Source: CBDFLD01 sp965249005
GTDB lineage: Bacteria; Acidobacteriota; UBA6911
NCBI GenBank assembly: GCA_965249005.1
Contig: CBDFLD010000003.1
Span: 1 to 20,949 of the forward strand
Direction: 5' to 3'
Length of the DNA: 20,949 nucleotides
Positions 12,683-20,100 of the stretch are shown piece after piece; within the stretch, counting starts at the first letter, position 1, and each line of letters opens with the position of its first letter. The translations under genes were made by a program, and so were the position numbers. The notes below the pieces were generated by a model. It saw only the letters and a program-made list of their open reading frames with translations. It searched no databases and had not been told where the DNA came from.

Positions 12683-13372
12683 TTAAAACCGCGATGCTTT
12701 GGAGGGGGCATCCAGTGGTGATGCAACGGAGTTTGGGCCTGAGTAGCTGCGGGTCAATTTCTGTTCGGACCGCTCTTGTCGGCGTTGGCGCGAAGGCGGC
12801 GGCAGTTGTTTCCAGGTGTAGTAGATTCTGCTGAAGACAGTCCAGTTGCCGAGTACCGCAAGGACCCACAGCACGGCTTCCATGCGGTTCGTCAGACCGC
12901 CGATGGCCAACAAGACGATCCTCTCCGGCCGTTCCATGAAGCCTACCTTGCAACTCGCGATCAGAGACTCCGCACGCGCGCGTGAGTAGCTGGTCAAGAC
13001 TGCTCCCATGAAAACGACCCCGACCAGAACCACGTACTCGAGCCTTTGCTGCCGGGCGTACCAGACCATCAACCCCTGCAAGATGATGATATCCGAATAG
13101 CGGTCGATAACAGAATCATAGAAGGCGCCAAAACGAGTTTCCGACCGGCTGATGCGGGCCACTTCTCCGTCGAGCATGTCGACGAAGCCGGCGAGAATCA
13201 CAATCAGGGCCGCTTGTCGAAACGCGCCCTGACCGAAATTCCACGCAGCCCAAAGGCTGATCAGCACTCCGGTGAAGGTGATGAAATTGGGGCTGATGCG
13301 CAGTTTGGCGAGAACTCGGACGATCCAGTCGAGAAGATACTTCCCGACAAGACCGATGGAACGGCTGATCAT
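12683..13372 (-). CDS. CDP-alcohol phosphatidyltransferase
   Basis: A 229-residue integral membrane enzyme that transfers a phosphatidyl group from a CDP-linked lipid to an alcohol. The diagnostic D-x2-D-G-x2-A-R-x8-G-x3-D-x3-D motif is complete in 'DMLDGEVARISRSETRFGAF' and 'YDSVID', giving all the metal-binding aspartates. Hydrophobic helices include 'ITFTGVLISLWAAWNFGQG', 'AALIVILAGFVDML', 'YVVLVGVVFMGAVLTSY' and 'AVLWVLAVLGNWTVFSRIYY'. The 'SYSRARAES' and 'GFMERPERIVLL' segments are typical of the subgroup that includes phosphatidylinositol-phosphate and archaetidylinositol-phosphate synthases, so the acceptor may be an inositol phosphate or glycerol phosphate; this cannot be settled here. 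A Ser/Arg-rich C-terminal tail is not conserved. GAGGAAATGA precedes ATG 13372. It follows mlaD by 53 nt on the same strand. Confidence 0.88.
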   Translation of the reverse strand: MISRSIGLVGKYLLDWIVRVLAKLRISPNFITFTGVLISLWAAWNFGQGAFRQAALIVILAGFVDMLDGEVARISRSETRFGAFYDSVIDRYSDIIILQGLMVWYARQQRLEYVVLVGVVFMGAVLTSYSRARAESLIASCKVGFMERPERIVLLAIGGLTNRMEAVLWVLAVLGNWTVFSRIYYTWKQLPPPSRQRRQERSEQKLTRSYSGPNSVASPLDAPSKASRF

Positions 13373-13425
13373 TCATTTCCTCTTAGGATGCCTTAGGCTA
13401 GTGAGATCAAAAAAACTTGTCAAGC

Positions 13426-14649
13426 TCAAAACAGCCGGAACCGGAAGGTCAGGAACTTCTTGGGATCCTGCCGTATGTCATAGAGGAGTTTAGATATCTC
13501 AGCTGTCGATTGATTTAGATTATCGTACAAGCTCGGGTCGTGCAGCAGTTTACCCATGGTTCCCTGTGCCCGGTCCATCAACTCGACCATGTTTGCAATC
13601 TTATCGAGGGCGCGCTGGCTCGTCTCGTACAGGGCCGGATCCGTCGAGAGCTTCCCCAAGGTTCCCTGCCCTTGAGCGATGCGAGTCATCATGACGTCAG
13701 CTTTCTGCAGGGTTGCATTTGCATTGTCATATAGTTGAGGTTCAGAAATGAGCTTGGCCAAGGTACCGGAACCGCTCTGGATCTCTTCCGTCAAGGTCTG
13801 CAACTTCTGCAATGTCGCTTCGATTTTTAAATGGAGCGCCGGGTCGGAGACCAAGCGCCCGATGGTGCCGGGTCCCGTTCGAAGGTCTTGAAGCAGCAGG
13901 TTTGCCTCCCCGAAAGTGTCCGTCGCCCGTTGCAAAGCCTCTCTCAGATCTACAATCGTGGTGGCCAAACTCTCTCCGACTTCGTCTGGATTGATCTTGA
14001 ACGCGATGTCCTTGAATTGGTCTGACAGGACGCCGAAGTTGGCAATGACATCGTTGGCTCCGGTGAGGATTTCACGGAATCCGGCTACGCTTCTCCCTTC
14101 TATCACATAGAATTCACCGCGCTTGGGAGGCGGCTCGTTGTAGGTTCCCGGAGAAATATCAATGAAGGAGTCTCCAATCAAGCCTTTCGATTCAATCGTA
14201 ACCTCAGAATCACGACTGATTTGATTCAAATGCGGACGCTTTAGCTCGAGTTGGACCTCGACGAAGCGAAGCTGCGTTTTTAGGTTTCGAATCCGGTCGT
14301 TCTTGTCCGAAACTTGGCGACTGTAGTTCGGATGGTCCCTGTCCAGAGCGTCGATTTCCTTTTGGATTTGGGTGATCCGCCTGGAGATCGGCTCGTTGCC
14401 CTCGAAGACTTCTGGTGGCACGATTGCGACCTTCCGAACGGTACCTATTTCGATTCCCGCCAACCAGACAGGCGCTCCTGGCTGCAGGCCGCCAACATTG
14501 GGCAAATACGTCTTTGCCTGGTCGACGTCGGCGAAAATGTCAAAACGCCAACTTATTCCGACTATCAGTACCGCGGCCAGCAGCAAAGCAATGGACACAA
14601 AAATACCGACCCGGATCTGTGCTAGGGTTACTTGTTTCTTGAGAGCCAT
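13426..14649 (-). CDS. mlaD: MlaD-like MCE-domain lipid transport protein
   Basis: A 407-residue substrate-binding subunit of an MCE/Mla phospholipid transporter. An N-terminal membrane anchor (about 13-34, 'VGIFVSIALLLAAVLIVGIS') is followed by an MCE domain ('YLPNVGGLQPGAPVWLAGIE', 'IGTVRKVAI' and 'IESKGLIGDSFIDISPG'). The domain is interrupted at about residues 81-127 by a charged, probably coiled-coil insertion ('ITQIQKEIDALDRDHPNYSR'). The C-terminal half is helical and holds four copies of a G-x-G-T-hydrophobic-x-K/R-L-x-x-D/E-P-x-L motif, at about 259-273, 293-307, 327-341 and 361-375. MlaD hexamers form the periplasmic channel through which lipid passes. The stop of mlaF lies 12 nt upstream of ATG 14649. 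The protein ends abruptly with 'DPKKFLTFRFRLF', a usual ending for this class. Confidence 0.9.
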   Translation of the reverse strand: MALKKQVTLAQIRVGIFVSIALLLAAVLIVGISWRFDIFADVDQAKTYLPNVGGLQPGAPVWLAGIEIGTVRKVAIVPPEVFEGNEPISRRITQIQKEIDALDRDHPNYSRQVSDKNDRIRNLKTQLRFVEVQLELKRPHLNQISRDSEVTIESKGLIGDSFIDISPGTYNEPPPKRGEFYVIEGRSVAGFREILTGANDVIANFGVLSDQFKDIAFKINPDEVGESLATTIVDLREALQRATDTFGEANLLLQDLRTGPGTIGRLVSDPALHLKIEATLQKLQTLTEEIQSGSGTLAKLISEPQLYDNANATLQKADVMMTRIAQGQGTLGKLSTDPALYETSQRALDKIANMVELMDRAQGTMGKLLHDPSLYDNLNQSTAEISKLLYDIRQDPKKFLTFRFRLF

Positions 14650-14661
14650 TTTGTCCTTTCT

Positions 14662-15453
14662 TTACGTAAAGAAGCTCTGAATGTACGGATCTGCCGATGA
14701 CCGTATATCGGCAAACGAGCCTTCATAAGCAATCTTGCCGTCGAACAGCATGAGGCAGTTGACGTTCAATAGGCAGAGTTCGTCTCGTCCGCTCTTGGAA
14801 GCTATGCTTCCGTCTTGATCGACGGCAACATACTCGGATGCCAGGATGTGCGCCGCCCGTAGGTCATGTGTAACGATCACGGAGGTAACTCCTTCGAGAT
14901 CCCGCAGTTTGATGATCAGCTGTACGATAGTTCGCTTCGTAATGGGGTCGAGGCCGGCCGTCGGCTCGTCGTAGAGAATTGTCTTCGGAGAGCCCACTAG
15001 CGCCCGGGCGAGCCCGACGCGACGTTTCATGCCACCCGACAACTCCGATGGCATCTTGTCGATGGCGTACTCGAGCCCTACAAAACCGAGCAGCCGCTTG
15101 ACCGCGACGGCAATCTCCTCTTCAGACAGCTCCCCCTCTTCAAAGAGTCTGTACCCGACGTTCTCCCGAACGGAAAGCGAGTCAAAGAGCGCGCCCTCTT
15201 GAAAAACCATCCCTATTGCGCGGCGCACGTGCATGAGTTGCTGCTCTGTCAACTCCGTGATACTCCGCCCGTCGACGAGTATCTCGCCGGAATCAGGTTG
15301 GATGAGCCCGAGCACCAACTTCAAAATGGTCGACTTTCCCGACCCACTCGCGCCAAAGATGATCTTCGTTTCACCTTTGCGGATGTGGAAGTTGACATCG
15401 CGCAGAATTACTTCATCGCCGAAAGACTTACTGACTCTCTTGAATTCGATCAT
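14662..15453 (-). CDS. mlaF: MlaF-like ABC ATPase of the phospholipid transporter
   Basis: A 263-residue ATPase with Walker A 'GASGSGKST', Q-loop 'VFQEGALFDSLSVRENVGY', signature 'LSGGMKRRVGLARALV', Walker B 'TILYDEPTAGLDP' and H-loop 'VTHDLRAA'. The 'FQEGALFDSLxVxENV' and 'SGGMxxRVxLARAL' wording is specific to the Mla/Mkl subfamily. It powers lipid movement by the MlaE permease. ATG 15453 overlaps the TGA of mlaE (ATGA), a sign of coupled translation. The C-terminal part ('FDGKIAYEGSFADIRSSADP') is the usual MlaF tail. Confidence 0.93.
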   Translation of the reverse strand: MIEFKRVSKSFGDEVILRDVNFHIRKGETKIIFGASGSGKSTILKLVLGLIQPDSGEILVDGRSITELTEQQLMHVRRAIGMVFQEGALFDSLSVRENVGYRLFEEGELSEEEIAVAVKRLLGFVGLEYAIDKMPSELSGGMKRRVGLARALVGSPKTILYDEPTAGLDPITKRTIVQLIIKLRDLEGVTSVIVTHDLRAAHILASEYVAVDQDGSIASKSGRDELCLLNVNCLMLFDGKIAYEGSFADIRSSADPYIQSFFT

Positions 15454-16262
15454 GTATTCAAAAACGGGGCTAGATACAGAATGATGTTGTTTACGAAAAA
15501 ATCGGCGGTGATGACGAGAACGGAACTGGTCACCACTGCTTGAGTCGTGGACCTTCCGACGCCTTCTGTTCCGCCGTGCGTGCGTAGCCCGATGTAGCAG
15601 CCGGTCATCGATATGATAAACCCGAAGACGATGGGTTTGAGTAGGGTCCCGAAGATGTCCGAGAACTCCAGTACCGTCAGGGCATCGGACCAGTACTGGT
15701 TGGAGCTGATCAAAAGCTTATAGCGCGCGATGACCCAGCCACCGAGAATCCCGACCATGTTGCAGACAACGGTGAGCAGTGGAAGCATCAAAACGGTTGC
15801 TACCATTCGTGGGGTGACGAGGCGCCGAGTCGGATCCGTACCCAAGGCACGCATCGCACCTATCTGATCCGAAACAACCATCGCTCCCAGCTCCGAGGCT
15901 ATCGCGGCACCGATTCTACCGGATACCATCAGCGCGGACAGAACAGGCCCGAGCTCGCGCACCAAAGTGACAGAAACCAGCTGGCCCGTGAGGCTGATGG
16001 CTCCGTACCTTCGAAGAGCCCCCTCGGACTGAACGCCCAATACCGCACCGGTGAAGAAGCCAGTGAGAGCGATGATCGTGACAGAGCCGACTCCAATGCG
16101 GTCCATTTGGAGGAAGATCTCTCGAACGTAAAAAGGCCGGCTGAAGAGATTGCGGATCGCGCGCCCGCTAAGGAGGGTATAACCTTGGATTTCCAGAATA
16201 ACGCCGACAAGGAAGTCTATTGGAGCCTGCAAGACACCTCGAACAGAATTGGCGGTCGACAT
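15450..16262 (-). CDS. mlaE: MlaE-like permease of the phospholipid transporter
   Basis: A 270-residue inner-membrane permease. Family segments: 'FTGAVLGVQSEGALRRYGA', 'RELGPVLSALMVSGRIGAAI', 'ASELGAMVVSDQIGAMRALG', 'PRMVATVLMLPLLTVVCNMV' and 'GTEGVGRSTTQAVVTSSVLV'. It has an N-terminal amphipathic helix and about five membrane spans. The 'SELGxMxVxxQIDAMRALG' motif appears with Gly in place of the frequent Asp ('QIGAMRALG'). It forms the membrane pore of the MlaFEDB-type complex. It is the first gene of the mlaE-mlaF-mlaD-phosphatidyltransferase run and has a good promoter upstream. Direction of lipid transport cannot be read from sequence. Confidence 0.93.
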   Translation of the reverse strand: MSTANSVRGVLQAPIDFLVGVILEIQGYTLLSGRAIRNLFSRPFYVREIFLQMDRIGVGSVTIIALTGFFTGAVLGVQSEGALRRYGAISLTGQLVSVTLVRELGPVLSALMVSGRIGAAIASELGAMVVSDQIGAMRALGTDPTRRLVTPRMVATVLMLPLLTVVCNMVGILGGWVIARYKLLISSNQYWSDALTVLEFSDIFGTLLKPIVFGFIISMTGCYIGLRTHGGTEGVGRSTTQAVVTSSVLVITADFFVNNIILYLAPFLNT

Positions 16263-16278
16263 TTCACCCCGAGGCGAA

Positions 16279-16308
16279 AGTTTAGGTGGGCCCGGACGGA
16301 TTAGTCAA
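16279..16308 (-). promoter_or_regulatory. Candidate sigma70-type promoter for the mla operon
   Basis: On the minus strand TTGACT (16308-16303) and TAAACT (16284-16279) are 18 nt apart, and lie shortly before the mlaE ATG at 16262, giving a leader of about 10 nt. It sits in the divergent space shared with def. Confidence 0.5.
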
Positions 16309-16452
16309 GACTAACCTTGTCTTATGGCTTGAGCTAAATGACGCAGTACGGCGACCTTGCAGTACTAAGAGACGAGAGTCTGCCGAACGGTGCAACAGCC
16401 GTCTTGATTCGTCTGGACAAGTTTCCGTCTCGTCTCATAAGATATTGGAGCT

Positions 16453-16962
16453 ATGCTGCTGCCCATTCGCAAATACGGCTCTCCGGAACTCAAGGCTGTC
16501 AGTGAACCTGTCGATTTTTTCGATGGGGAACTGGAAAGAATTGCCAAAAACATGATTGAAACGATGTACAGCGCCCCGGGAATTGGGTTGGCGGCGCCGC
16601 AAGTTGGTATCAATATTCGGTTTGCGACGGTGGATCTGAGCGTGGGCGAAGATGAAAGCCAACTGATCACGATATGTAATCCCAAAATCGTTTCCATGGT
16701 CGGTGAGCAAGAGAGCGAAGAGGGCTGCCTCAGCATCCCCGACTTCAGCGAAACCATTACACGGCCGGAGAAGATTGTCGTGCAGGGACTGAATCTCCAT
16801 GGAGAGGAAATCCGCATAGAAGCGGACGGACTCCTGGCCCGATGCTTCAGCCATGAGATCGACCATCTCAACGGTGTCCTCTTCATCGATCACCTCAGCC
16901 CACTGAAAAGAAGTCTCATTCGCAATCGGATCAAGAAGCTGTCCAAAGCAGGACAATGGTAA
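16453..16962 (+). CDS. def: Peptide deformylase
   Basis: Removes the formyl group from the N-terminal methionine of nascent proteins at the ribosome. All three motifs are present in 169 residues: 'GIGLAAPQVG' (motif 1), 'EEGCLSIP' with the metal-binding Cys (motif 2) and 'HEIDHLNG' with the two metal-binding His and the catalytic Glu (motif 3). The C-terminus 'SPLKRSLIRNRIKKL' is typical. ATG 16453 has GGAG only 2 nt ahead. A weak promoter (TGGACA 16414-16419, TAAGAT 16438-16443, 18-nt spacer) would give a very short leader. Its stop overlaps the fmt start (ATGGTAA), so the two are coupled, as is common for def-fmt. Confidence 0.96.
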   Translation: MLLPIRKYGSPELKAVSEPVDFFDGELERIAKNMIETMYSAPGIGLAAPQVGINIRFATVDLSVGEDESQLITICNPKIVSMVGEQESEEGCLSIPDFSETITRPEKIVVQGLNLHGEEIRIEADGLLARCFSHEIDHLNGVLFIDHLSPLKRSLIRNRIKKLSKAGQW

Positions 16963-17930
16963 AGCTGGAAGCAAAGTCCGGGCCCCGTCGTATAGTCTTC
17001 ATGGGGACACCGCATTTTGCGATTCCATCGCTGCAGGCAATCATCGATGGCGACTATCAGGTTTCTGCCGTCATCACCCAGCCGGACCGTCCTTCGGGGC
17101 GAGGCCACAAGCTTTGCGCTACCCCGATAAAGAACCATGCGAACGAAGCCGGCATCCCTGTCTTCGATCCTCCCCTGATCAGGCAACAGGAGCACCGGCC
17201 ATTGCTGGAATCTCTCGGCCCAGATTTTCTCGTTGTGGTCGCGTACGGGCAGATCCTTCCGCGCTGGGTTCTGGCTCTTCCGAGGATCGCCCCAGTCAAT
17301 TTGCACGCATCGCTTTTACCGAGGCACCGTGGCGCCGCCCCGGTTGCCTCGGCCATCTTGGCCGGAGATGCAGTCACAGGTGTCACGACAATGCTCATGG
17401 AAGAAGCGCTGGATGCCGGACCGATCCTGCTGCAAAAGGAACTGCCCATGCACGATCATCTTACCATGGGGGCATTAGAGAAAGTCTTGAGCCGGTTGGG
17501 AGCAGACTTGTTGGTTCCCACCTTGAATGGTCTGGTGCGGAATACGATTTACCCACAGGTCCAAGACGAAAGCCTCACGACTTACGCACCGAAGATAACC
17601 AAGGACATGGCCAGGATCGCATGGAACGAACGTGCGCGGCAGGTGGAAAGGAAAATCCGAGCGATGAGTCCAAGACCAACCGCGCACACGGTCTGCATGG
17701 GGCAGCGACTGCAGATCCTCCGGGGCCGCGTGGTCGAGTTGCCCTCCGCTGGAAAGACTGTTGCAGGAGAGGTCCTCGGTCTGACCAGCAATGGCTTGAT
17801 TGTCGGCTGTGGAGAGGAGACGGCCCTGGAACTGCTCGAGGTTCGAGTGGCTGGGAAAAAGAGCATGTCGGCCAGGGAAATGGCGAACGGGTTGCGGATA
17901 TCAGCGGGAATATCCGCCTTTAGCTTTTGA
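16956..17930 (+). CDS. fmt: Methionyl-tRNA formyltransferase
   Basis: Formylates Met on initiator tRNA using 10-formyl-tetrahydrofolate, so that translation can begin. 324 residues, near the normal length. The catalytic domain holds 'RIVFMGTPHFAIPSLQAI', 'QPDRPSGRGHKL' and 'VAYGQILPRWVL'. The active-site stretch 'NLHASLLPRHRGAAPVASAI' provides Asn and His, and the catalytic Asp is in 'EEALDAGPILLQ'. The C-terminal OB-like tRNA-binding domain follows ('RLQILRGRVV', 'GLIVGCGEETALELLEV'). The usual Tyr of 'LLPRYRGAAP' is His here, a mild change. Its ATG lies inside the end of def. Confidence 0.96.
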   Translation: MVKLEAKSGPRRIVFMGTPHFAIPSLQAIIDGDYQVSAVITQPDRPSGRGHKLCATPIKNHANEAGIPVFDPPLIRQQEHRPLLESLGPDFLVVVAYGQILPRWVLALPRIAPVNLHASLLPRHRGAAPVASAILAGDAVTGVTTMLMEEALDAGPILLQKELPMHDHLTMGALEKVLSRLGADLLVPTLNGLVRNTIYPQVQDESLTTYAPKITKDMARIAWNERARQVERKIRAMSPRPTAHTVCMGQRLQILRGRVVELPSAGKTVAGEVLGLTSNGLIVGCGEETALELLEVRVAGKKSMSAREMANGLRISAGISAFSF

Positions 17931-17953
17931 TTCCGAGTGCGGTCTTTAACGGA

Positions 17954-19277
17954 ATGTCTTCGATCTCTCCAGCCAGGCATCACGCTTACCACATACTCTC
18001 TCGAATTGAAGAGCGGCGGTCTTTCAGCGACTATGCCCTGCATAGCGGTATACCAGAGCAGGTCCAGGACCGGGACAGACGCCTGGCGACCGAGATTGTC
18101 TATGGGACGCTCCGATGGCAGGCGGCGCTCGACTATCTGATCGCGGGACGAAGCACACGGCCGTGGAGCCGGATCGACACCGTAGCCAAGATCGTCCTGA
18201 GATTGACGATGTATCAACTCGGATGGATGGATCGCGTTCCGGTCCACGCGGCAATCCATGATGCCGTGTCGTTGTGTAAGGAGCAATCGCATACGGGTGT
18301 GGCTTCTTTCGTCAATGCTATGCTCCGCAGTTTTGCAGATAGCTCGTGCCATCAGTTGCTCGAGGCGGCTCCGCCGTGGGCCCAAGTATCGTTGCCTAGA
18401 TGGCTATGGGAAAGGTGGCTGTCTCGGTATGGGGCTGCCCGGGCCCGAGACTATGCGTTGTCCGTGAATGAGGCTCCCCCGAAAGCATTTTGGCTTCTTG
18501 ATCCGGAGACGCCAGCAAGCTCAAAGCTCCAGGCCTTCATGCGCAACGCAAAACCGTCAGATCTGGTGCCCGATGCCTATATCGTCGATCCGAAAAGGCG
18601 TTCGCACGAGGCGGCTCCCGAAGCTGTCGTCTTTTCAGACGAGGCATCCCAAATGGTGCCCCACCTCTTGGATCCGTGCGCCGGTGCTCTAATCTGGGAT
18701 GTGTGCGCGGCGCCGGGCGGAAAGACGCTCATTCTGTCGAATTTGGTTGGGCCAAGCGGGCGGGTGGTGGCGACGGAACTACACCAAAACCGTGCAACAC
18801 GTCTGAAGCAGCGGACCGCTGGCCGTTATCACGCACCAATTGAAGTTGTTTTGCTGGATGCAAGTGCGAACCCGCCGTTTCGCAACTGTTTTGACGTGGT
18901 GTTGGTGGATGTCCCCTGCACCGGACTCGGTACTCTACGGCGGAATCCGGAGATCAAGTGGCGGGTCACGCCTGAAACACTGGCGCATGCCGCAGCACAG
19001 CAAGGGGCCATTCTATCCAGCGCTGCTCGGGCTGTGAGGCCGGGAGGTCAAATCCTGTATTCCACTTGCTCGACAGAGCCCGAGGAAAATGAGAAAACCG
19101 TCGAGCTCTTTCTCTCAAAACATCCACATTTTCGATTGCGCCGTCCCTCAACTCCTACCGGGAATAGAAACCTGGATCGGTTCCGACGGAATGGTCCGCA
19201 CCTTTCCCTCCCAGCGGGGCTGGGACGGCTTTTTTGTCGCCAAGATGGTGTTCGAGGGGGAGGCCTCAACGCCGTAA
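17954..19277 (+). CDS. rsmB: 16S rRNA (cytosine-967) methyltransferase RsmB (one frameshift near the end)
   Basis: Methylates C967 (E. coli numbering) of 16S rRNA with S-adenosylmethionine. An N-terminal NusB-like RNA-binding domain (about 5-135, 'HHAYHILSRIEERRSFSDYA', 'IVYGTLRWQAALDYLI') is joined to a Rossmann methyltransferase with 'WDVCAAPGGKT', the Pro-Cys motif 'DVPCTGLGTLRRNPEIKW' and the catalytic 'YSTCSTEPEENE'. The frame as it stands runs to 19321, but after 'KHPHFRL' (near 19138) it becomes basic nonsense. The family ending 'AVPQLLPGIETWIGSDGMVR' and 'GWDGFFVAKMVF' lies in another frame and stops with TAA at 19277. One extra C around 19138-19141 explains it. ATG 17954 is preferred over TTG 17927. 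Third gene of the def-fmt-rsmB series. Confidence 0.93.
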
Positions 19278-19376
19278 TGATCAGAGAAAAGGGAAGTTGC
19301 GAGATGAGGGATTCGTCTTGAATCGCCACGGACCCTATGTTAGGCTTCTGTTCGAAAAACCCTAGGGATAGCGCCA

Positions 19377-20070
19377 TTGGGTAGAAATATAACTATTGCT
19401 CCATCAATCCTTTCCGCAGATTTTGCTCGACTCGGCGATGCCATTTCAAAGGTTGAGAATGCGGGGGCCACTGCGCTCCACATCGACGTCATGGATGGGC
19501 ACTTTGTTCCCAACATCACGGTGGGTCCTCCCATTGTCGCTTCAATTCGAGCTGTGACCGATTTGCCCTTAGATGTGCATCTAATGATAGATGAGCCGGC
19601 AAGGTACGTGGATCCGATACGACAGGCTGGAGCAGACTGGATTTCGGTTCACGCGGAGGCAGATGCTCACTTGCACCGGACAATTCAGCACATCCGGAAT
19701 CAAGGAGCAAGAGCTGGGGTAGCCTTGAATCCTGCTACTCCTCTGTGCGATGTGGAAGAGATTTTACCATATGTCGACTATGTTCTCCTGATGACCGTCA
19801 ATCCCGGTTTCGGTGGACAGGAGTTCATCCCGGAGTCGATAGACAAGATCCAAAGAATGCGCGAGATGATCGTGACTCGCAAGCTCGCGGTTCAGATCGA
19901 GGTCGATGGTGGGATCGGAGCCTCTAATCTGAATGACGTTCTGGATGCAGGCGCCGATATTATTGTGTCCGGCTCAGCCGTATACCGACACCCATCGGGA
20001 CCAGGTGAGAGTATGCGGGGAACTGACGCAAATCGCCAAGAGCTTTTCTCGAATATTCGAGACGACCTAG
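19377..20070 (+). CDS. rpe: Ribulose-phosphate 3-epimerase (one frameshift near the end)
   Basis: Interconverts ribulose 5-phosphate and xylulose 5-phosphate in the pentose phosphate pathway. TIM-barrel with 'IAPSILSADFARLGDAI' at the start, metal-binding 'HIDVMDGHFVPNITVGP', 'PLDVHLMIDEPARYV', 'LLMTVNPGFGGQEFIP', 'QIEVDGGIGASNL' and phosphate-binding 'DIIVSGSAVY'. The frame as it stands continues to 20219, but a surplus G in GGGG at 20017-20020 explains the break. Dropping it gives 'SMRELTQIAKSFSRIFETT' and TAG at 20070, for a normal product of about 230 residues. The start TTG 19377 has AGGGAT upstream; no ATG fits. It lies about 100 nt after rsmB on the same strand, a common order. Confidence 0.94.
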
Positions 20071-20100
20071 GTCCGGCAAAAGAGAATAAAGGAGTTGCGG

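Noticed and set aside
17582..18385. 267-codon minus-strand frame across the fmt-rsmB junction
   Set aside because: It spans two conserved genes on the other strand and is Arg/Pro/Ser-rich shadow sequence.
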